Source of the DNA: Callorhinus ursinus | Taxonomy: Eukaryota > Chordata > Mammalia > Carnivora > Otariidae | DNA length: 64,000 nt | Assembly: GCF_003265705.1 (NCBI RefSeq) | Contig: NW_020312785.1 | Coordinates: 134,015,772 to 134,079,771 of the forward strand | Direction of reading: 5' to 3' | Part shown: positions 24,673 through 36,849 of the stretch, in pieces | Numbering within the stretch: the stretch's first letter is position 1 | Layout: each line of letters begins with the position of its first letter | Notes under the pieces: generated by a model | Databases searched by the model: none | What the model saw: only the letters and a program-made list of their open reading frames with translations | Told to the model about the DNA's origin: nothing | Program-made: the position numbers and the translations under genes

Positions 24673-25224
24673 GAGGCAGAGGGGTGCTATAAGGGCCATA
24701 AGAAACAATTTTGTGGGGAACAGTTGGGGAAATATGAAGAGGGTTTGTATGTTAGATAATAGTGTCACATTAAAGTAAAAATTCTTGGGAGTGAAAATAG
24801 AACAGCTCTACAGGAGAATGTCCTTGTTCTTTGAAGATATGTGCTGAATAATCAAGAGGAGAAGTGTCACGTCTGCCACCTTCTTTTAAATGTTTCAGCA
24901 AAACTCTGTGTGTGTGTGTGGGGGGGCGGTACAGAGAAAGAAAGTGATGTAAGGAGATGTCGCAGAATATTGACACTGGCAAATATAGGTAAAGGAACCT
25001 GTGGGTGTTTACAGTGCTGTCCTTGTAATATTTTCAAAAGCTTGAAAGTTTTCAAAATAAAATGTTGGGGAATGAAACAAATATCAGCTTTATATTTATG
25101 TATGAATACTTCTCAAGAGAAGAACGTTAACTCGAGTAAGATGACAGAAGTATGATCGGGAATGATTTTTGGTCTAAGTATCCAGCTAGTTGCTCAACCC
25201 CCCCAAAAAATCACAGTTACCCTT

Positions 25225-26205
25225 CATTCTCCTTTCTTATCCTTACCCTGACATTCTGTTCATCAGCAATGCCGTACACTCTCCCTTCTGATAGCTGTTA
25301 CGCTGCCTCCCTCTTTACTGCTACCACCCTAGCCTGACCCCCACCATCATAGGTGCCCTGGCAATAGAGGTGACTCGTCTGGAAGCTCCCACCCCTGCCC
25401 TCCCATAATCCACTCCCCAAAAAGCAGTCACAGTAATTTTCTAAAGCTATAAATTAAATCATGCTCCCTAGCCCTGCTTATAACTCTCTGACGGCTTCTA
25501 AACCCACTTAGAAAAATAAAATTCAAATTCCTGCCTCCATCACCAGCCTGCTGTCTCCATCCCTGACCTCTACTTATTCTCCTGAGTTTTTCCTTTCTTG
25601 CCTCTCTGTCGCTCAACTATTCTAAACTCCTTCCTGTCCACGTTCCTCTGTCTCTACCTGGAGTGCCCTTTCTCTTCTTTGTGACATAGCTGTTTCCTTG
25701 TTGTCTGTCCTTCACATCTCAGTTCAAATGGCACCTCCTCTGTGATGCTTTCTGTAACTCTCCAAAGTAAAGTAGTGCTCAGTCTCTCACCCTCATATCA
25801 CCTAACCTTCCTTCTCTGCATTTCACTTATCATCTGTTATTTTACGTTTTTGTTTATTATCCATCTTCTTTTTTTTTTTTAAAGATTTATTTATTTATTT
25901 GACAGAGAGAGTGAGAGAGCACAAACAGGGGGAGCGGCAGGCAGGGGAGAGGGAGAAGCAGGCTCCCCACCAAGCGGGGAGCCCAACATGGGGCTCAATC
26001 CCAGGACCCTGAGATCATGACCTGAGCCAAAGGCAGTCACTTAGCAACTGAGCCACCCAGGTGCCCCTCTTGTCCATCTTCTTGAAATTTACAGAGCTTC
26101 AGGAGAAAAGATACACTGTTTGCCTTGTTTGCTGCTGTACATTTAGCGATTCAAGTGGTACCTGCTACATTTAGGTACTCTATAAATGTTGGATGAACTA
26201 AAGAA
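25225..26205 (+). repeat. L2, sense, split by a SINE
   Basis: The series ctgcttataactctctgacg, ttcacatctcagttcaaatg, gcacctcctctgtgatgctt, ttcacttatcatctgttatt and, after the SINE, tactctataaatgttggatg is sense L2 3' sequence. Confidence 0.75.
25871..26066 (-). repeat. Can-SINE inserted in L2
   Basis: Antisense Can-SINE ending gcaactgagccacccaggtg. Flanking tatccatcttctt / tgtccatcttctt is the target-site duplication. Confidence 0.95.
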
Positions 26206-28354
26206 AAATCAATAGTCTATAGATTACCATGGAGCTATATCAGGGAGGGGCCAGCCAGAAATATAGAATCCATGCTAATTATTAAAACAAAAAGGAACGT
26301 GTTGCAACGAATCATGTACAGGGCTAACAAAAGAACTGAGAAGCCAAAGAGGTCTCTGTGAGATTATTAGCAACCATCACCCCTAGACTGGGGGTGAATA
26401 GAAAAAGTTATGCAGCCAGAGCCCCAGAAGAGTGTCAACTTCTAGAAGCTGAAACTACCAAGAAGTTACTTACTGATAGAGAAGCCTCCAAAGACAAAGA
26501 AGAAAGAGGGAATAACCTATGTTTCCTTCTCCTTGCTGTCTAGTCTCTAGCCAGATGGAGCCCAGGCAGAAGCTAGCAGACCCAGGAACTGGGGCAACAC
26601 AATCTGTGCACCAGGTCCCCTTTCTCTAATGGGGGTAGGGGTGGGCAGGGGGTGGGGTTGGGAGGTGGGGCAATGTTGGAATGAAGGCAAACTGAGCCAT
26701 CCCTACCTGAGCATGAACCTGTCATTGAATGACAAAAATAAAAACCTATTTGAAAGCATTTGTCCTTTATCAATGAAGCTCTGGTTATATTTAGGGGATC
26801 AGGAACACTTTAGAGTATGCAAAATATTTGGTAACAGAAAAAAAATGTGTATTTATTGTGCTTTTTCTGGATGAACAGTTGACCCCTTGTTTTAATTTTT
26901 TAGCTATTTCAACTGTCTGGAGGTTAGCAAAAATCATGGATACCTTATTATTAAAACATGTAAATAATATATTTTAAATCCTGTGTTTCCTGACTTGGAA
27001 GATACCAAGTAGTGTTCTGGCCCACGTCTTTTTCAATGTTTAAGTGTGGTCACTATTAGAAAGTGAAAATCACCAAATCAAGCTTAGTCATAAATGGCAT
27101 TGACTCCCGATCCACTTGAACTCTGGAATTTCTTATACGTTGCAGAGACAGAAGTCAGCAATTGAAGGAGGCCATGCTGATCCTGTTAACTCTATGTCCT
27201 TGAAGCCACTGGCCCAACTGTGAGATTGTGAAAGGATTAGTGAGCCAGCTGGTGAACCTCCAGCTCTTTCTAGTAGCATCACCCCCGTTCTCCTCCTCCC
27301 ATTCTTCCTCTGCATGCCTAGCTATTTCTCTCCCTTTCCCATTCAGATGCCATAGGAATAAGAAGGACAATATCTCAGTACCTCCTCATGCCGTTTTTTC
27401 AGAGGCCACCCTTATCCTTCTCGAATATCATACATGAAAGAAGACACAAAACAGAAAACATCCCAGATAGCAGCTGTCTGGAGGGAAGGTACACTTCTAC
27501 AAAATGAAAATAAATGGGCTTATATTTTGGTACCCTGTGATGTTACCCTGAATAGGCAGAGAGGCTACGTAGGGTCCTAATCCCCCTAAGCTCATTAAGT
27601 AAGGGGGACGAGGGCAGTGAGAGGAGGCACCTTTAAAAGGGTACATTAATGTACTTTTAAAAGTAATGGGTTGGACATATAAATCATGGGAGGAATGTAG
27701 TACAAAATAGTGAATGAAATATTTATACATTCCATTGAAGCTTAGCGTGTGTTCCGGAGGGAGATGTCCTAGAGAGATGGGTCTTCCCCTTTGTTCTGAA
27801 TCTATTTTTCCAATTGCTCTGACACAGCTGTTGGCCTCACAATCATTCTGAAGTTGATTGGATCAGAAAGCAAAGGCTTGCCTGCCCAGCATGACCAATG
27901 ACAAACATCAAGGTTGTGGGTATTCCAGGCTTGTAGTCTGTATATTGAAGTTGTTTTTGGTGTTCTGTGGGTCTCCAAGCGGTTCTCTAAATTTCCATGC
28001 TGCCGTATTTATATATCATTTGTAACTGAAACAGTGTGACATAATGTGCAGTGCATACACTTGCATAAAATCTACCAATCGAGTTTGAAAATGGCTGTCA
28101 GATTTATGGAGCACACCTATAATTACATTCATACAAATGTTCTGCTAAAAGCAGAAATAGAACCTTATTACCTTTGTTTTGCTTGTTTTAATAAAACAAA
28201 ACACTTGAATTAAACTTTAAGGAAGTAAATTGTTGCCTACTGAGAAATTCTTTTGACTTGCTGTTGGAATGATTTTAGTGTTTCTAAAACATGGTGTAGG
28301 TGAGCCTCCATGCAGATTCTTTTCTGTCTGAAGGTCAGAGAGTTTTATAAAAAC
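26206..28354. other. no gene recognised; G4 motif and candidate regulatory stretch
   Basis: Unique sequence. It contains a G-quadruplex motif at 26631-26670. The segment 27740-28200 is repeat-free with isolated CpGs (gttccggaggg, caagcggtt, gccgtattt, ccaatcgag), a possible conserved element by inference. Confidence 0.4.
26631..26670 (+). promoter_or_regulatory. G-quadruplex motif, seven or more G-runs
   Basis: Runs of G5, G4, G3, G5, G4, G3 and G4 in 40 bases with loops of 1-4 bases, a strong G4 pattern in otherwise unremarkable DNA. Confidence 0.75.
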
Positions 28355-28500
28355 TGTGAAAAATAGTAAGAGCTATTATACTAAGTGCTTTGCAATCACG
28401 ATTTTATTTATTCTTCACAAAAACTCGAAGAGGGAAGCACGGTTTTCACTGTGCATTTTATGGATGTAGAGATTGAGGCCTTCCTAAGATCTGGGCCAGA
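28355..28500 (+). repeat. MIR
   Basis: Sense MIR: tactaagtgctttgcaatca, tttatttattcttcacaaaa, gatgtagagattgaggcc. Confidence 0.7.
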
Positions 28501-30469
28501 CTCTACACCTGTTCTGATCCCAGGTCCATCTGAGAACAAAGCCGCAGGTAGGGTCGCATGTTAGTGAAGTGCTTTCCTTCTTTTTAAAGAATTCTCCTAA
28601 GTCGATATGGGTCTCCCAGGTCACTGCAACTGTGCGCTTGGTCTGGGTTGATTTGGGGTCTCTTGGATGGAGAACCGTACATGGCTCTTTGCCAGCAACA
28701 GCATTCCTTCCACTTGCCTTTCTCAATTCTCATTGCCAGCTGGGCTCCTTGAAAGCTTTATCTTGCCAAAGGTACCTGGTCTTTAAATACAGGATCGAGA
28801 GCCAATGTCATTTTAACTATGTCTTCAGGAATAGTCAGCTGAGTTTCTGAGTCATATACAATTGTTGAGTTGGACATGACATTATAGTCCATCTGATATA
28901 ACCTCTCCTTCTCCAGGTGATGAGGCTGGTCTCTAGAGAATGGAGGAATTTGCCTAAGCCAAACAAGGAGGGAGGGACTGTCTGAATGAGAAACCACATA
29001 CATTCATCCCCAGTCATGAACTCTTTCAACCATGTGGTATTAGCACACGCCATGTACTTTACCTTGGCAGTAATAGTTTCCTCTTGACACTATATATTAT
29101 GCTATGTTGATACTACACTATAGAAATAAATACTAAATAGCTGGGATTTAGTACATGATACGATTTTGTTTTTTTAATTTTTACAGGAAAGAGCTGGCTT
29201 TTCATTTATTATTTTAAAATCCATACTTGAAAATTGTTGATCGTTCCTCATCAAAGAGAGAAACAGAAAATGAAATCATTGCCTTAGAATATTTAACAAT
29301 AAAGATAAGCTTATAGGAGACCAAGACTTATGTTTTTCTTTCTCTACTCTTTCAAATGTTACTTCTTTGTAGGAATTTTGGCTAAGAATCTGGAGGCTAA
29401 ATCTCGATACACAGTTCCTTTAAACTAATCTAATTGCAACAAAAAAATGGGGAGTGGGCAGTGAGGAGGATATCATATCCTAGATATTGACATTTCAAAT
29501 AGCAGTATTTTCTTTACAAGTGTAGATCCTATCCCTTAATGCATTCTGAGAATCCGACATTGGATTTCTTTTATAGCTCTGAAAAAAACTCAGTTTAGAA
29601 CCAAAAAAATGACTTTAAAAAACACACCATTCTTTTTTTTTTTTTTTTCTTCTGAGGATGCTCAGAGAGACGGCACCTACACATGTTTTGTAGTTTACGG
29701 AAGCATTCTGACTGAATATGATGATATGTATGAATCTTTTTCATGGGCCAGGAGAAATAATCGGACAATTATGTAAATGCCTGAATGTATGTGGCTGCTG
29801 TGTTATTTTCAGTTTTGAAAAACTGGCTATTCAGATTGTTTTCTACAAAGGAAAAGGTTGTTTCAGATAAGTGGTATGTCTAAAACGCTTTTAAAAAAAT
29901 GGTACTGTTTCTGTGTTTGGAAATACTTAAAGTGGGGTTTGGGGAAAGCAATGAGTATTTCAAGGGACTGAATTTTAAAGGAGCCAGAGTACGAAATATC
30001 ATGCAAACAAAATTCAGTCTTCCAATGCCATTCTCTGGAGATTAGGTTTGGAGAAGTGAATGGAGAGAGAGTGTGTGGAACATTTCCTCCAATTTGTAAT
30101 ATTGAATCAGACCCACTTTAAACTGTGCTAATTTATTCTTCATTGAACCATGGAGATTAATTAATCCTTTGTTTTGCTGGATTAATGAGTAATCAATATG
30201 CCAAAGGGGGGGGGGAAGAGAATGATTTCTTCTCAAGGAACAAGGCATTCAGGTAGCCAAGTCATTTTATCTTTTGTGTTTACAAAGCGCACCACAAGTG
30301 AGATAAAATGTGTGGCATTCAAGAACATTTGAGCTCTTTTTTTTTTAAACTAAGATATCCTGGGTGTTGTATGTTTCGGATGGATACAGGCCCATGGGAC
30401 CCATGCACCATAATAACCAGTCCATTGTGTATGTATTTTGGTGGTCTCTGCTCTTCTCACAAAATTTAA
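28501..30469. other. no gene recognised; candidate regulatory stretch
   Basis: Mostly unique sequence. The segment 29650-30250 is repeat-free and includes a cluster of homeodomain-like TAAT words at 30150-30200 (gattaattaatcc, ggattaatgag, gtaatcaat). Confidence 0.4.
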
Positions 30470-30875
30470 GTCCATTTCAATATTCTTTGACACATAGGAC
30501 AAGAAGGTCACCTCCCCTGAAAGGCCCTTCCTAATCACCAAAACTAAATTTTTTTTGAAAGATATTTTTTATTTTTTTATTTGACAGAGAGATATGAGAG
30601 CCCAAGTAGGCAGAGCGGCAGGCAGAGGGAAAGGGAGAAGCAGGCTCTCTGCTGAGCAGGGAGCCCAATGTGGGGCTCGATCCCAGGACCCTGGGATCAT
30701 GACCTGAGCCGAAGGCAGCCGCTTAACTGACTGAACTACCCAGGCGCCCCTCACCAAAACTAAATTTAACCGTCCTCTGTCACTACCAAATGGTCCCTCT
30801 CAATCAACTCACTTATTTTCTTCATAGTGCTTATGGCTCTCTGGGATTGTCTAGTTCATCCACTTTTTGTTGTTG
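30470..30875 (+). repeat. L2, sense, split by a SINE
   Basis: The order ggtcacctcccctgaaaggc, ccttcctaatcacc and, after the SINE, tcacttattttcttcatagt, gcttatggctctctgggatt is sense L2. Confidence 0.65.
30552..30750 (-). repeat. Can-SINE with perfect 17-bp target-site duplication
   Basis: Antisense Can-SINE. The flanks tcaccaaaactaaattt at 30535-30551 and 30751-30767 are identical. Confidence 0.97.
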
Positions 30876-30887
30876 TTGTTGTATTTC

Positions 30888-31310
30888 TTTTTTTTTTTAA
30901 TTTTATTATGTTATGTTAATCACCATATATTACATCATTAGTTTTTGATGTAGTGTTCCATGATTCATTGTTTGCATATAACACCCAGTGCTCCATTCAA
31001 TATGTGCCCTCTTTAATACCCATCACCAGGCTAACCCATCCCCCACCCCCCGCCCCTCTAGAACCCTCCGTTTGTTTCTCAGAGTCCACAGTCTCTCATG
31101 GTTCATCTCTCCCTCCGATTCCCCTCTTCATTTTTCCCTTCCTACTATCTTCTTTTTTTTCTTTAACATATAATGTGTTATTTGTTTCAGAGGTACAGGT
31201 CTGTGATTCAACAGTCTTACACAATTCACAGCGCTCACCTCTTTACCTGCTTCTTGCCCATCCCAGTCACTCACACCCAAATATAAAAGTGGGGATTTCA
31301 TCAGTTCTGT
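30888..31310 (-). repeat. carnivore L1 3' UTR, antisense
   Basis: This is the reverse complement of the element at 1-587: atgttaatcaccatatatta, taacacccagtgctccattc, ttaatacccatcaccaggct, ggttcatctctccctccgat, then caacagtcttacacaattca. The 125-codon plus frame over it is a repeat artefact. Confidence 0.9.
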
Positions 31311-32550
31311 TCACCACTGTTTTTTTTTGAGTCTACCTGGGAGCCTTACACATTGCCACCAAGCAATAAATGTCTGTTCAATGAGTGCATAAGTTTGCAA
31401 TGGCACAAACTTGACCTGAAGCAGCATCCCTGAGAGAGACAGAATAATATAGGGATTGGGGAGGAGAACTTGGAGCTCTAAGTGGCTAAACACCAAAGTG
31501 AGCTGTCCTGGGAATGTCCCAGCATCTCGGGAACCTGCACTCCATCTCCAGAATACCATGGGCCTACATTTCCTTGGACCGGGAGGTGCCTTGCTGAGAG
31601 TTCCATAGAGATCCTGATCTTTTCTTTGCCTGCCTAGTCTAAGCATACTTGCATGGAGTCTAGTGGTGGGATGGCAAGTTGGTGATATGTGTGGGATGGA
31701 TAGTGGGTATGTCTAGAAGGGATGCTCCTCAGAACTGTGAGAATCATCCTGGTGTGACTCAGGGTCTGCTGCCACCCTATTCATTCCCATTTGGCAGATT
31801 AATAATAGATATCAGAACATACTCTATGGGATAGTGCATTGTTAATCTTGTAGGGCTTCATCTGTAATCAGAAGTTCTGGGATATTCTTCTGTTCTACCA
31901 TAATATAGTTATGATTTGATAATATCATTAGTATTTATACTTTCAACTTGAAAGGAAGGGATACTAAAATCTGCTACTATATTAATTTTTAGCTTGAGAA
32001 GGGGCAGGTGTTATAAAATACATAAATGAAATATGAAAGTGGCATCAAGAGTTATCTGAAATTTATTGACGTGTAATATATTTCTAATGTAAAAAATATT
32101 TAATAAGATATATCATCCATTGTATCAGAAATGGCAAATGATCCTATATATAAAACATATTTTTATGAATAACCATGATATTGATCTCTTCAAATAAAAT
32201 TGAGAGTTTTATTCTTTTCATTTTCCTTTACTTTAGAACATTCCACTTTAGAATATAAAGTCTTAAGTCCATTTTAAAAAGATTTATTTGAAATTATTGC
32301 ATTTCTTTTTTTTTTTTTTTTGGTTGTTCAAGATAAGTTCTTTCTTTTATTTTTTGGTAAAGGAAAAAAATCAGTCCACTTTCTCTTCTTTTCTCCCTTT
32401 CTGCTTAGACACTTCCTTGCCTTTATTTAATTTTATTGTACCCCTTACACTGAGTGTCTTGGTCATATTTTAAAATCTAAATTTGCCAATACTGATTCAG
32501 TCTGATTCGCTTATTTTCTGATGACAATTTCATTGTTTAGCTTTTTATTT
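31311..32550. other. no gene recognised
   Basis: Unique sequence lying between two antisense L1 3' ends. Confidence 0.5.
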
Positions 32551-32967
32551 TTATTTTATTTTATTATGTTATGTTAGTCACCATACATCATTAGTTTTTG
32601 ATGTAGTGATCCACGATTCATTGTTTTCGTGTAACACCCAGTGCTTCATGCAGTACGTGCCCTCCTTAATACCCATCACCAGGCTAACCCATCCCCCTAC
32701 CACCCTCCCCTCTAGAACCCTCAGTTTGTTTCTCAGAGTCCATGGTCTCTCATGGTTCGTCTCTCCCTCTGCTTCCCCCCCTTCATTTTTCCCTTCCTTC
32801 TCCTAATGTCCTCCATGCTATTATGTTCCGCAAATTAGTGAAACCATATGATAATTGACTTTCTCTGCTTGACTTATTTGGCTTAGCATAATCTCCTCCA
32901 GTCCCATCCATGTTGATGTAAAAGTTGGGTATTCATCCTTTCTGGTGGCTGCATAATATTCCATTGT
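32551..32967 (-). repeat. carnivore L1 3' UTR and ORF2 tail, antisense
   Basis: Same family as 30888: catacatcattagtttttga, aacacccagtgcttcatgca, ttaatacccatcaccaggct, then ccagtcccatccatgttgat and gctgcataatattccattgt. It is truncated at 32967. The 3' UTR-ORF2 junction differs from the copy at 1-587. Confidence 0.9.
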
Positions 32968-33341
32968 AAGCACCACTGTTTATAGGGTTCATTTGGTGGC
33001 AGGCAACAGAGGATATCTCTGGCTAACAGCAGTAAAAGCAATTTATTGAAATGATAAGTAGATTGTGAAATTGAAGCCCTCTCCAAGAAGAGCTGAATTT
33101 GAGAGATCATGGAGCAGGAACTGATGAGGACTCTCTTTAGGTCATCGCTGTGATGAGGAAGAAATGCCAACCATTTTCCATCCTGAGGTCACTCACGCAA
33201 GACAGTTTTGCGAAATGAGTCTGACTGGTTCAGTTGAGCCAGATGCCCAGCCCTCTTATGGGTAGGAGATCGTCTTTAATAAAAATTTAGAAATACAGAG
33301 GGACTTCCCCAGGGAAAAATTAGCATACCGCCACCACCACA

Positions 33342-33342
<1 letters not shown>
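32968..33342. other. no gene recognised
   Basis: Unique or highly diverged repeat sequence abutting the truncated L1. Confidence 0.4.
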
Positions 33343-33388
<46 letters not shown>

Positions 33389-33417
33389 GAGAGAGAAAGA
33401 GAGAGAGAGAGAGAGAT
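33343..33417. repeat. (AAAT)n followed by (GA)n
   Basis: About eleven AAAT units (33343-33387), then a GA-rich tract to 33417. Confidence 0.95.
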
Positions 33418-33621
33418 GGATGCTGGGCAAGCAAAAACACTAATATCCTCTACAGTAAATGAGCTAATCCCCTCAGTTTCCCATATTTTTTCAGAAGCAT
33501 GGGAAAGAGTCCCTCATACTAATCACATCACCTTGAACAATGATAAAAGAATAAACTTAGATTAAATCTTAGTGTTGATTAGGGTACAATATAGCCAGTC
33601 CGTTAAGAAGAAATATTAATT

Positions 33622-33817
33622 GGGCGCCTGGGTGGCTCAGTTGGTTAAGCGGCTGCCTTCGGCTCGGGTCATGATCCCGGAGTGGCGGGATCGAGTCCCG
33701 CATCGGGCTCCCTGCTCGGCGGGGAGTCTGCTTCTCCCTCTGATCCTCTTCCCTCTCGTGCTCTCTCTCTCTCATTCTCTCTCTCTCAAATAAAGAAATT
33801 AAATCTTAAAAAAAAAG
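33622..33817 (+). repeat. Can-SINE, young-looking
   Basis: The head gggcgcctgggtggctcagt is close to consensus and CpGs are retained (cggcggggagtctgcttctc). The flanks aagaaatattaatt (33608) and aggaaatactaatt (33818) are the target-site duplication with two mismatches. Confidence 0.96.
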
Positions 33818-33869
33818 AGGAAATACTAATTGATGGTGACACGGTAGGAAAGTGGAAGGAAATTAATAT

Positions 33870-34060
33870 TTGGAGAGAGCCAAGTGTTATGCTAATTGCT
33901 TTGCAGGAGCCTCTCATTTAATATTCATGATGATTATAGGAGGAAGGCATTTTAAACTTATCTTGCTGATAGGGAAACTGAGGATCAGGACGATTAAGCA
34001 ACTATTTCTCAAGGTCACGTACTTAGTGGCATACAAATAGAACGATGTGGCACAAGTATT
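33870..34060 (+). repeat. MIR
   Basis: Sense MIR: ccaagtgttatgctaattgc, ctcatttaatattcatgatg, gatagggaaactgaggatca, ctcaaggtcacgtacttagt. Confidence 0.85.
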
Positions 34061-34364
34061 CTATTACTGTCAATACACTTGCAGAGGAAAACCACATGTA
34101 ATTGTTAGTCTGCCTTGCTGATACGATGTTGCCATTGTCGTGGATAATTACTACATAACTCCTCTCTGTTGGACCATCATATTGTCTCAAGACCTAATAA
34201 AATATAAGCATCTCTTCTTTTTTGCTAGTATTGTTAGGATTACAAGTATTATCACTGGATAGTGTTCTTCCTCTTTTTTTTTTTTTTTTTTTGCTAAGAA
34301 TCTCAGTTGCCATTTTTTTTCTTTTTTAATTTTAAACCAGCCATATTGTTTTTAACCTTTTTAT

Positions 34365-34832
34365 TTTAGGTCAAGTTTCCTAAAAGCAGACCTTGGGGGA
34401 GAGATTTGGGTTTAAGTGATTTACTGTGAGAGTGCTTTTCAGGAAACAAATGGGGAAAATATAAATAAATAAAGGAAGTGAGGGAAGCAGAATAGGGAAG
34501 GGAGAAGAGTCAAGCAAGGATGTGCTCTCAGGTGAAAACAATCAGTTCTGTCCCGATCTTTGAGGACTCTGGAGCCTGAGTCCTATTAGAAAATACTTCT
34601 CTCTGGAAAGTGGGGACTATGGGTAATTATCCGGAGGCGGAGCAACTGTGAGCCTCTAGCAGGTGATACCCACAGGCACAGGAGCTAGAGACCGGGTGTG
34701 CCGGCTCTATAAAGAGGACTCTGTCTACTCTTACGTCATTCAGGAGTGGAAGCCTTGTCAGGCACATCCCTGCGCCAGAAGGAAGGGTATCTTCGCTTCC
34801 TTTTCCCTCCCTCCTTATAAGAAAAGTTACTG
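34365..34832. repeat. unassigned repeat, copy A
   Basis: It shares ordered words with 36850-37235: taagtgattta, then gagtgct, then agggaagcagaatagggaag, then gcaagg. Its family is not known to me. Confidence 0.45.
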
Positions 34833-34833
34833 A

Positions 34834-35014
34834 TGGGCGCCTGGGTGGCTCAGTCGGGTAAGCGGCTGCCTTCGGCTCAGGTCATGATCCCAGAGTCCTG
34901 GGATCGAGTCCCGCTTCGGGCTCCCTGCTCAGTGGGGAGTCTGCTTCTCCCTCTGCCTGCCGATCCCCCTGCTTGTGCTCTCTCTGTGTCAAATAAATAA
35001 ATAAATATAAAAAA
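34834..35014 (+). repeat. Can-SINE, young-looking
   Basis: Near-consensus head gggcgcctgggtggctcagt and tail caaataaataaataaat. The flanks aaaagttactga at 34822-34833 and 35015-35026 are identical (12 bases). Confidence 0.97.
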
Positions 35015-35026
35015 AAAAGTTACTGA

Positions 35027-36054
35027 CAACACTTTCTAACAGGAAGATGCAACTCACAGCTGAGCCTGCTTTTTGGCTTGAGGGCATGGGTCATTGCATA
35101 CCTAAGACCCTGCTTAGCCCTTGGCTGGGCATGGACCTGCTTTCATAACTGCAATGGCATAGCGGCCTCTGCTAGAGAAGAGGAGAGTGGCATCAATGCC
35201 ACGCAGCTCTGATTCATGTCTGTAGTTAACACACCCGTAGTTTAATGATGAAATCTCGTAAGGGAGAAATGACACCTTTTTTGTTTGTTTTCTTAGCTTA
35301 CAGATCTAGCTAAACGTTCATATCTTACTTTTATGGTTTAGGTAGATAGCTTTTGTTTATGTCTCTATTTCCTTTTTCCTTATCTGCCTCTCTTGAATTG
35401 GGTTTTGTGAACTGATACACTTTTGTGGTTTAACAAACAACAGGCTATTTAATATTATTTTAGTGTGCTAACGTTGAGGCATCTCTAAGCATGAGGATTT
35501 TTAAGGTGGCATAAATAGGTATTTTCTACTTTAGCCTATCTTACTTCCAAAGGATAGCCAGTTTCCATTTATTTTATTTTTACCAAATAAATCTTTCAGT
35601 GCCCAACCCCTATCTTTCCATCCCTTTCTCCTTCCCTAGATCATTGTCTTAGTTTAGACCTTTATCACTTCTTCCCTGGGATATTGTAATGGATTGCTGT
35701 GTACGCTTGTCAAAAGCGTAATAGTGATTTACATAGAAATCAAAGAATACAAGTCCCTTTAATATAAGGAATAGATGCAGGATATCAACGGCATGGGAAT
35801 GGTTTCGACAGAGCTGGAGATTCAGAAACATTCACCCCATTGGAGAGACAAATGTCTTTTTTTCACAGAGGGACCCTGTTGCTGATAATAGGGCCTGACA
35901 GATGACTGAGAATTTATCTTGTCTTTCTCACATGCAGTTCCATACTCTCTGTCCTATCCTGAATGATGTAGGGGGTCTGGCTGTGTGCTTGCTTACCTAC
36001 TAAGTGCAAGAAACGGAATGACCCCAACATACATCTGAGTGTATGACTCGACTT
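35027..36054. other. no gene recognised
   Basis: Unique sequence, possibly with the remainder of repeat copy A near 35030-35200. Confidence 0.45.
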
Positions 36055-36740
36055 AATTACAGATCAGTCCCTCTAGCGCCTGCATCCTCCCAGCCTCTGG
36101 AGTTTCTGGTACCTTTCCTCTTCCCATCTTTCAACTGGTGTTCCTTCCCACAGATCCACTCCATTCCCATACATTCTCTGTATTGCTGCTAGAATCTTCT
36201 TTATTAAACTCAATGTTTATATCTTATTGTACCTTTTGAGTTTTTTTCTTATGCATATTTCACGCAAACAAATAATTGATTTAGAAAGTCTGAAGAAATC
36301 TAATGATGTCATTTTCCTACTTATGTTCCTCTGGTTCTCCATCATGTAATTGATCATGAATTGCATGTAATTCTCTGTGTGTGTATGTATATATGAACAT
36401 ACACACATTAGTCTTGTGCCAGTTTGCAGCTGATTCCCTGCTCACCGCCCTACTTGCAGATTTGTGAATACAACATGCTTCCTCAAACCTCTGTTAACAC
36501 ATGGCATTTTCTCTCTGGTTCAGCCTTGCCCCCTTGTCTGCCTGAGCAATTTCATGATTGAACCCAAATCTCACCCTCTCAATGTAGCTTTCAGTGAATT
36601 CCCAGGCAGTGTTATTCACTCTTTCTTCTGTATTTCTATAGCACCTTTCATATATGTGCATTTTACTAATTTGTGATGGTTTATTTACATATCTGTTTCC
36701 CCTCCGAGACCCCTGAGGGCAGACATGTGAATCCTTGGTT
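36055..36740 (+). repeat. L2, sense
   Basis: The order cctttcctcttcccatcttt, gttcagccttgcccccttgt, aacccaaatctcaccctctc, tatagcacctttcatatatg, agacccctgagggcagacat is sense L2 3' sequence. A short gt/ta repeat sits at about 36375-36400. Confidence 0.7.
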
Positions 36741-36849
36741 CCCCAAGGTTCAGCTGGTTGTTTTCCATATGATGATGCTGGCCCAACACCTTGTAGAAAC
36801 CAGTAGAAATACCACACCCAGCCGAAACTTGAGGAAACATACTCTTAGG

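Noticed and set aside
30953..31330. 125-codon frame
   Set aside because: Reverse complement of the L1 3' UTR, which is non-coding; the same peptide-like string recurs at 32606 for that reason.
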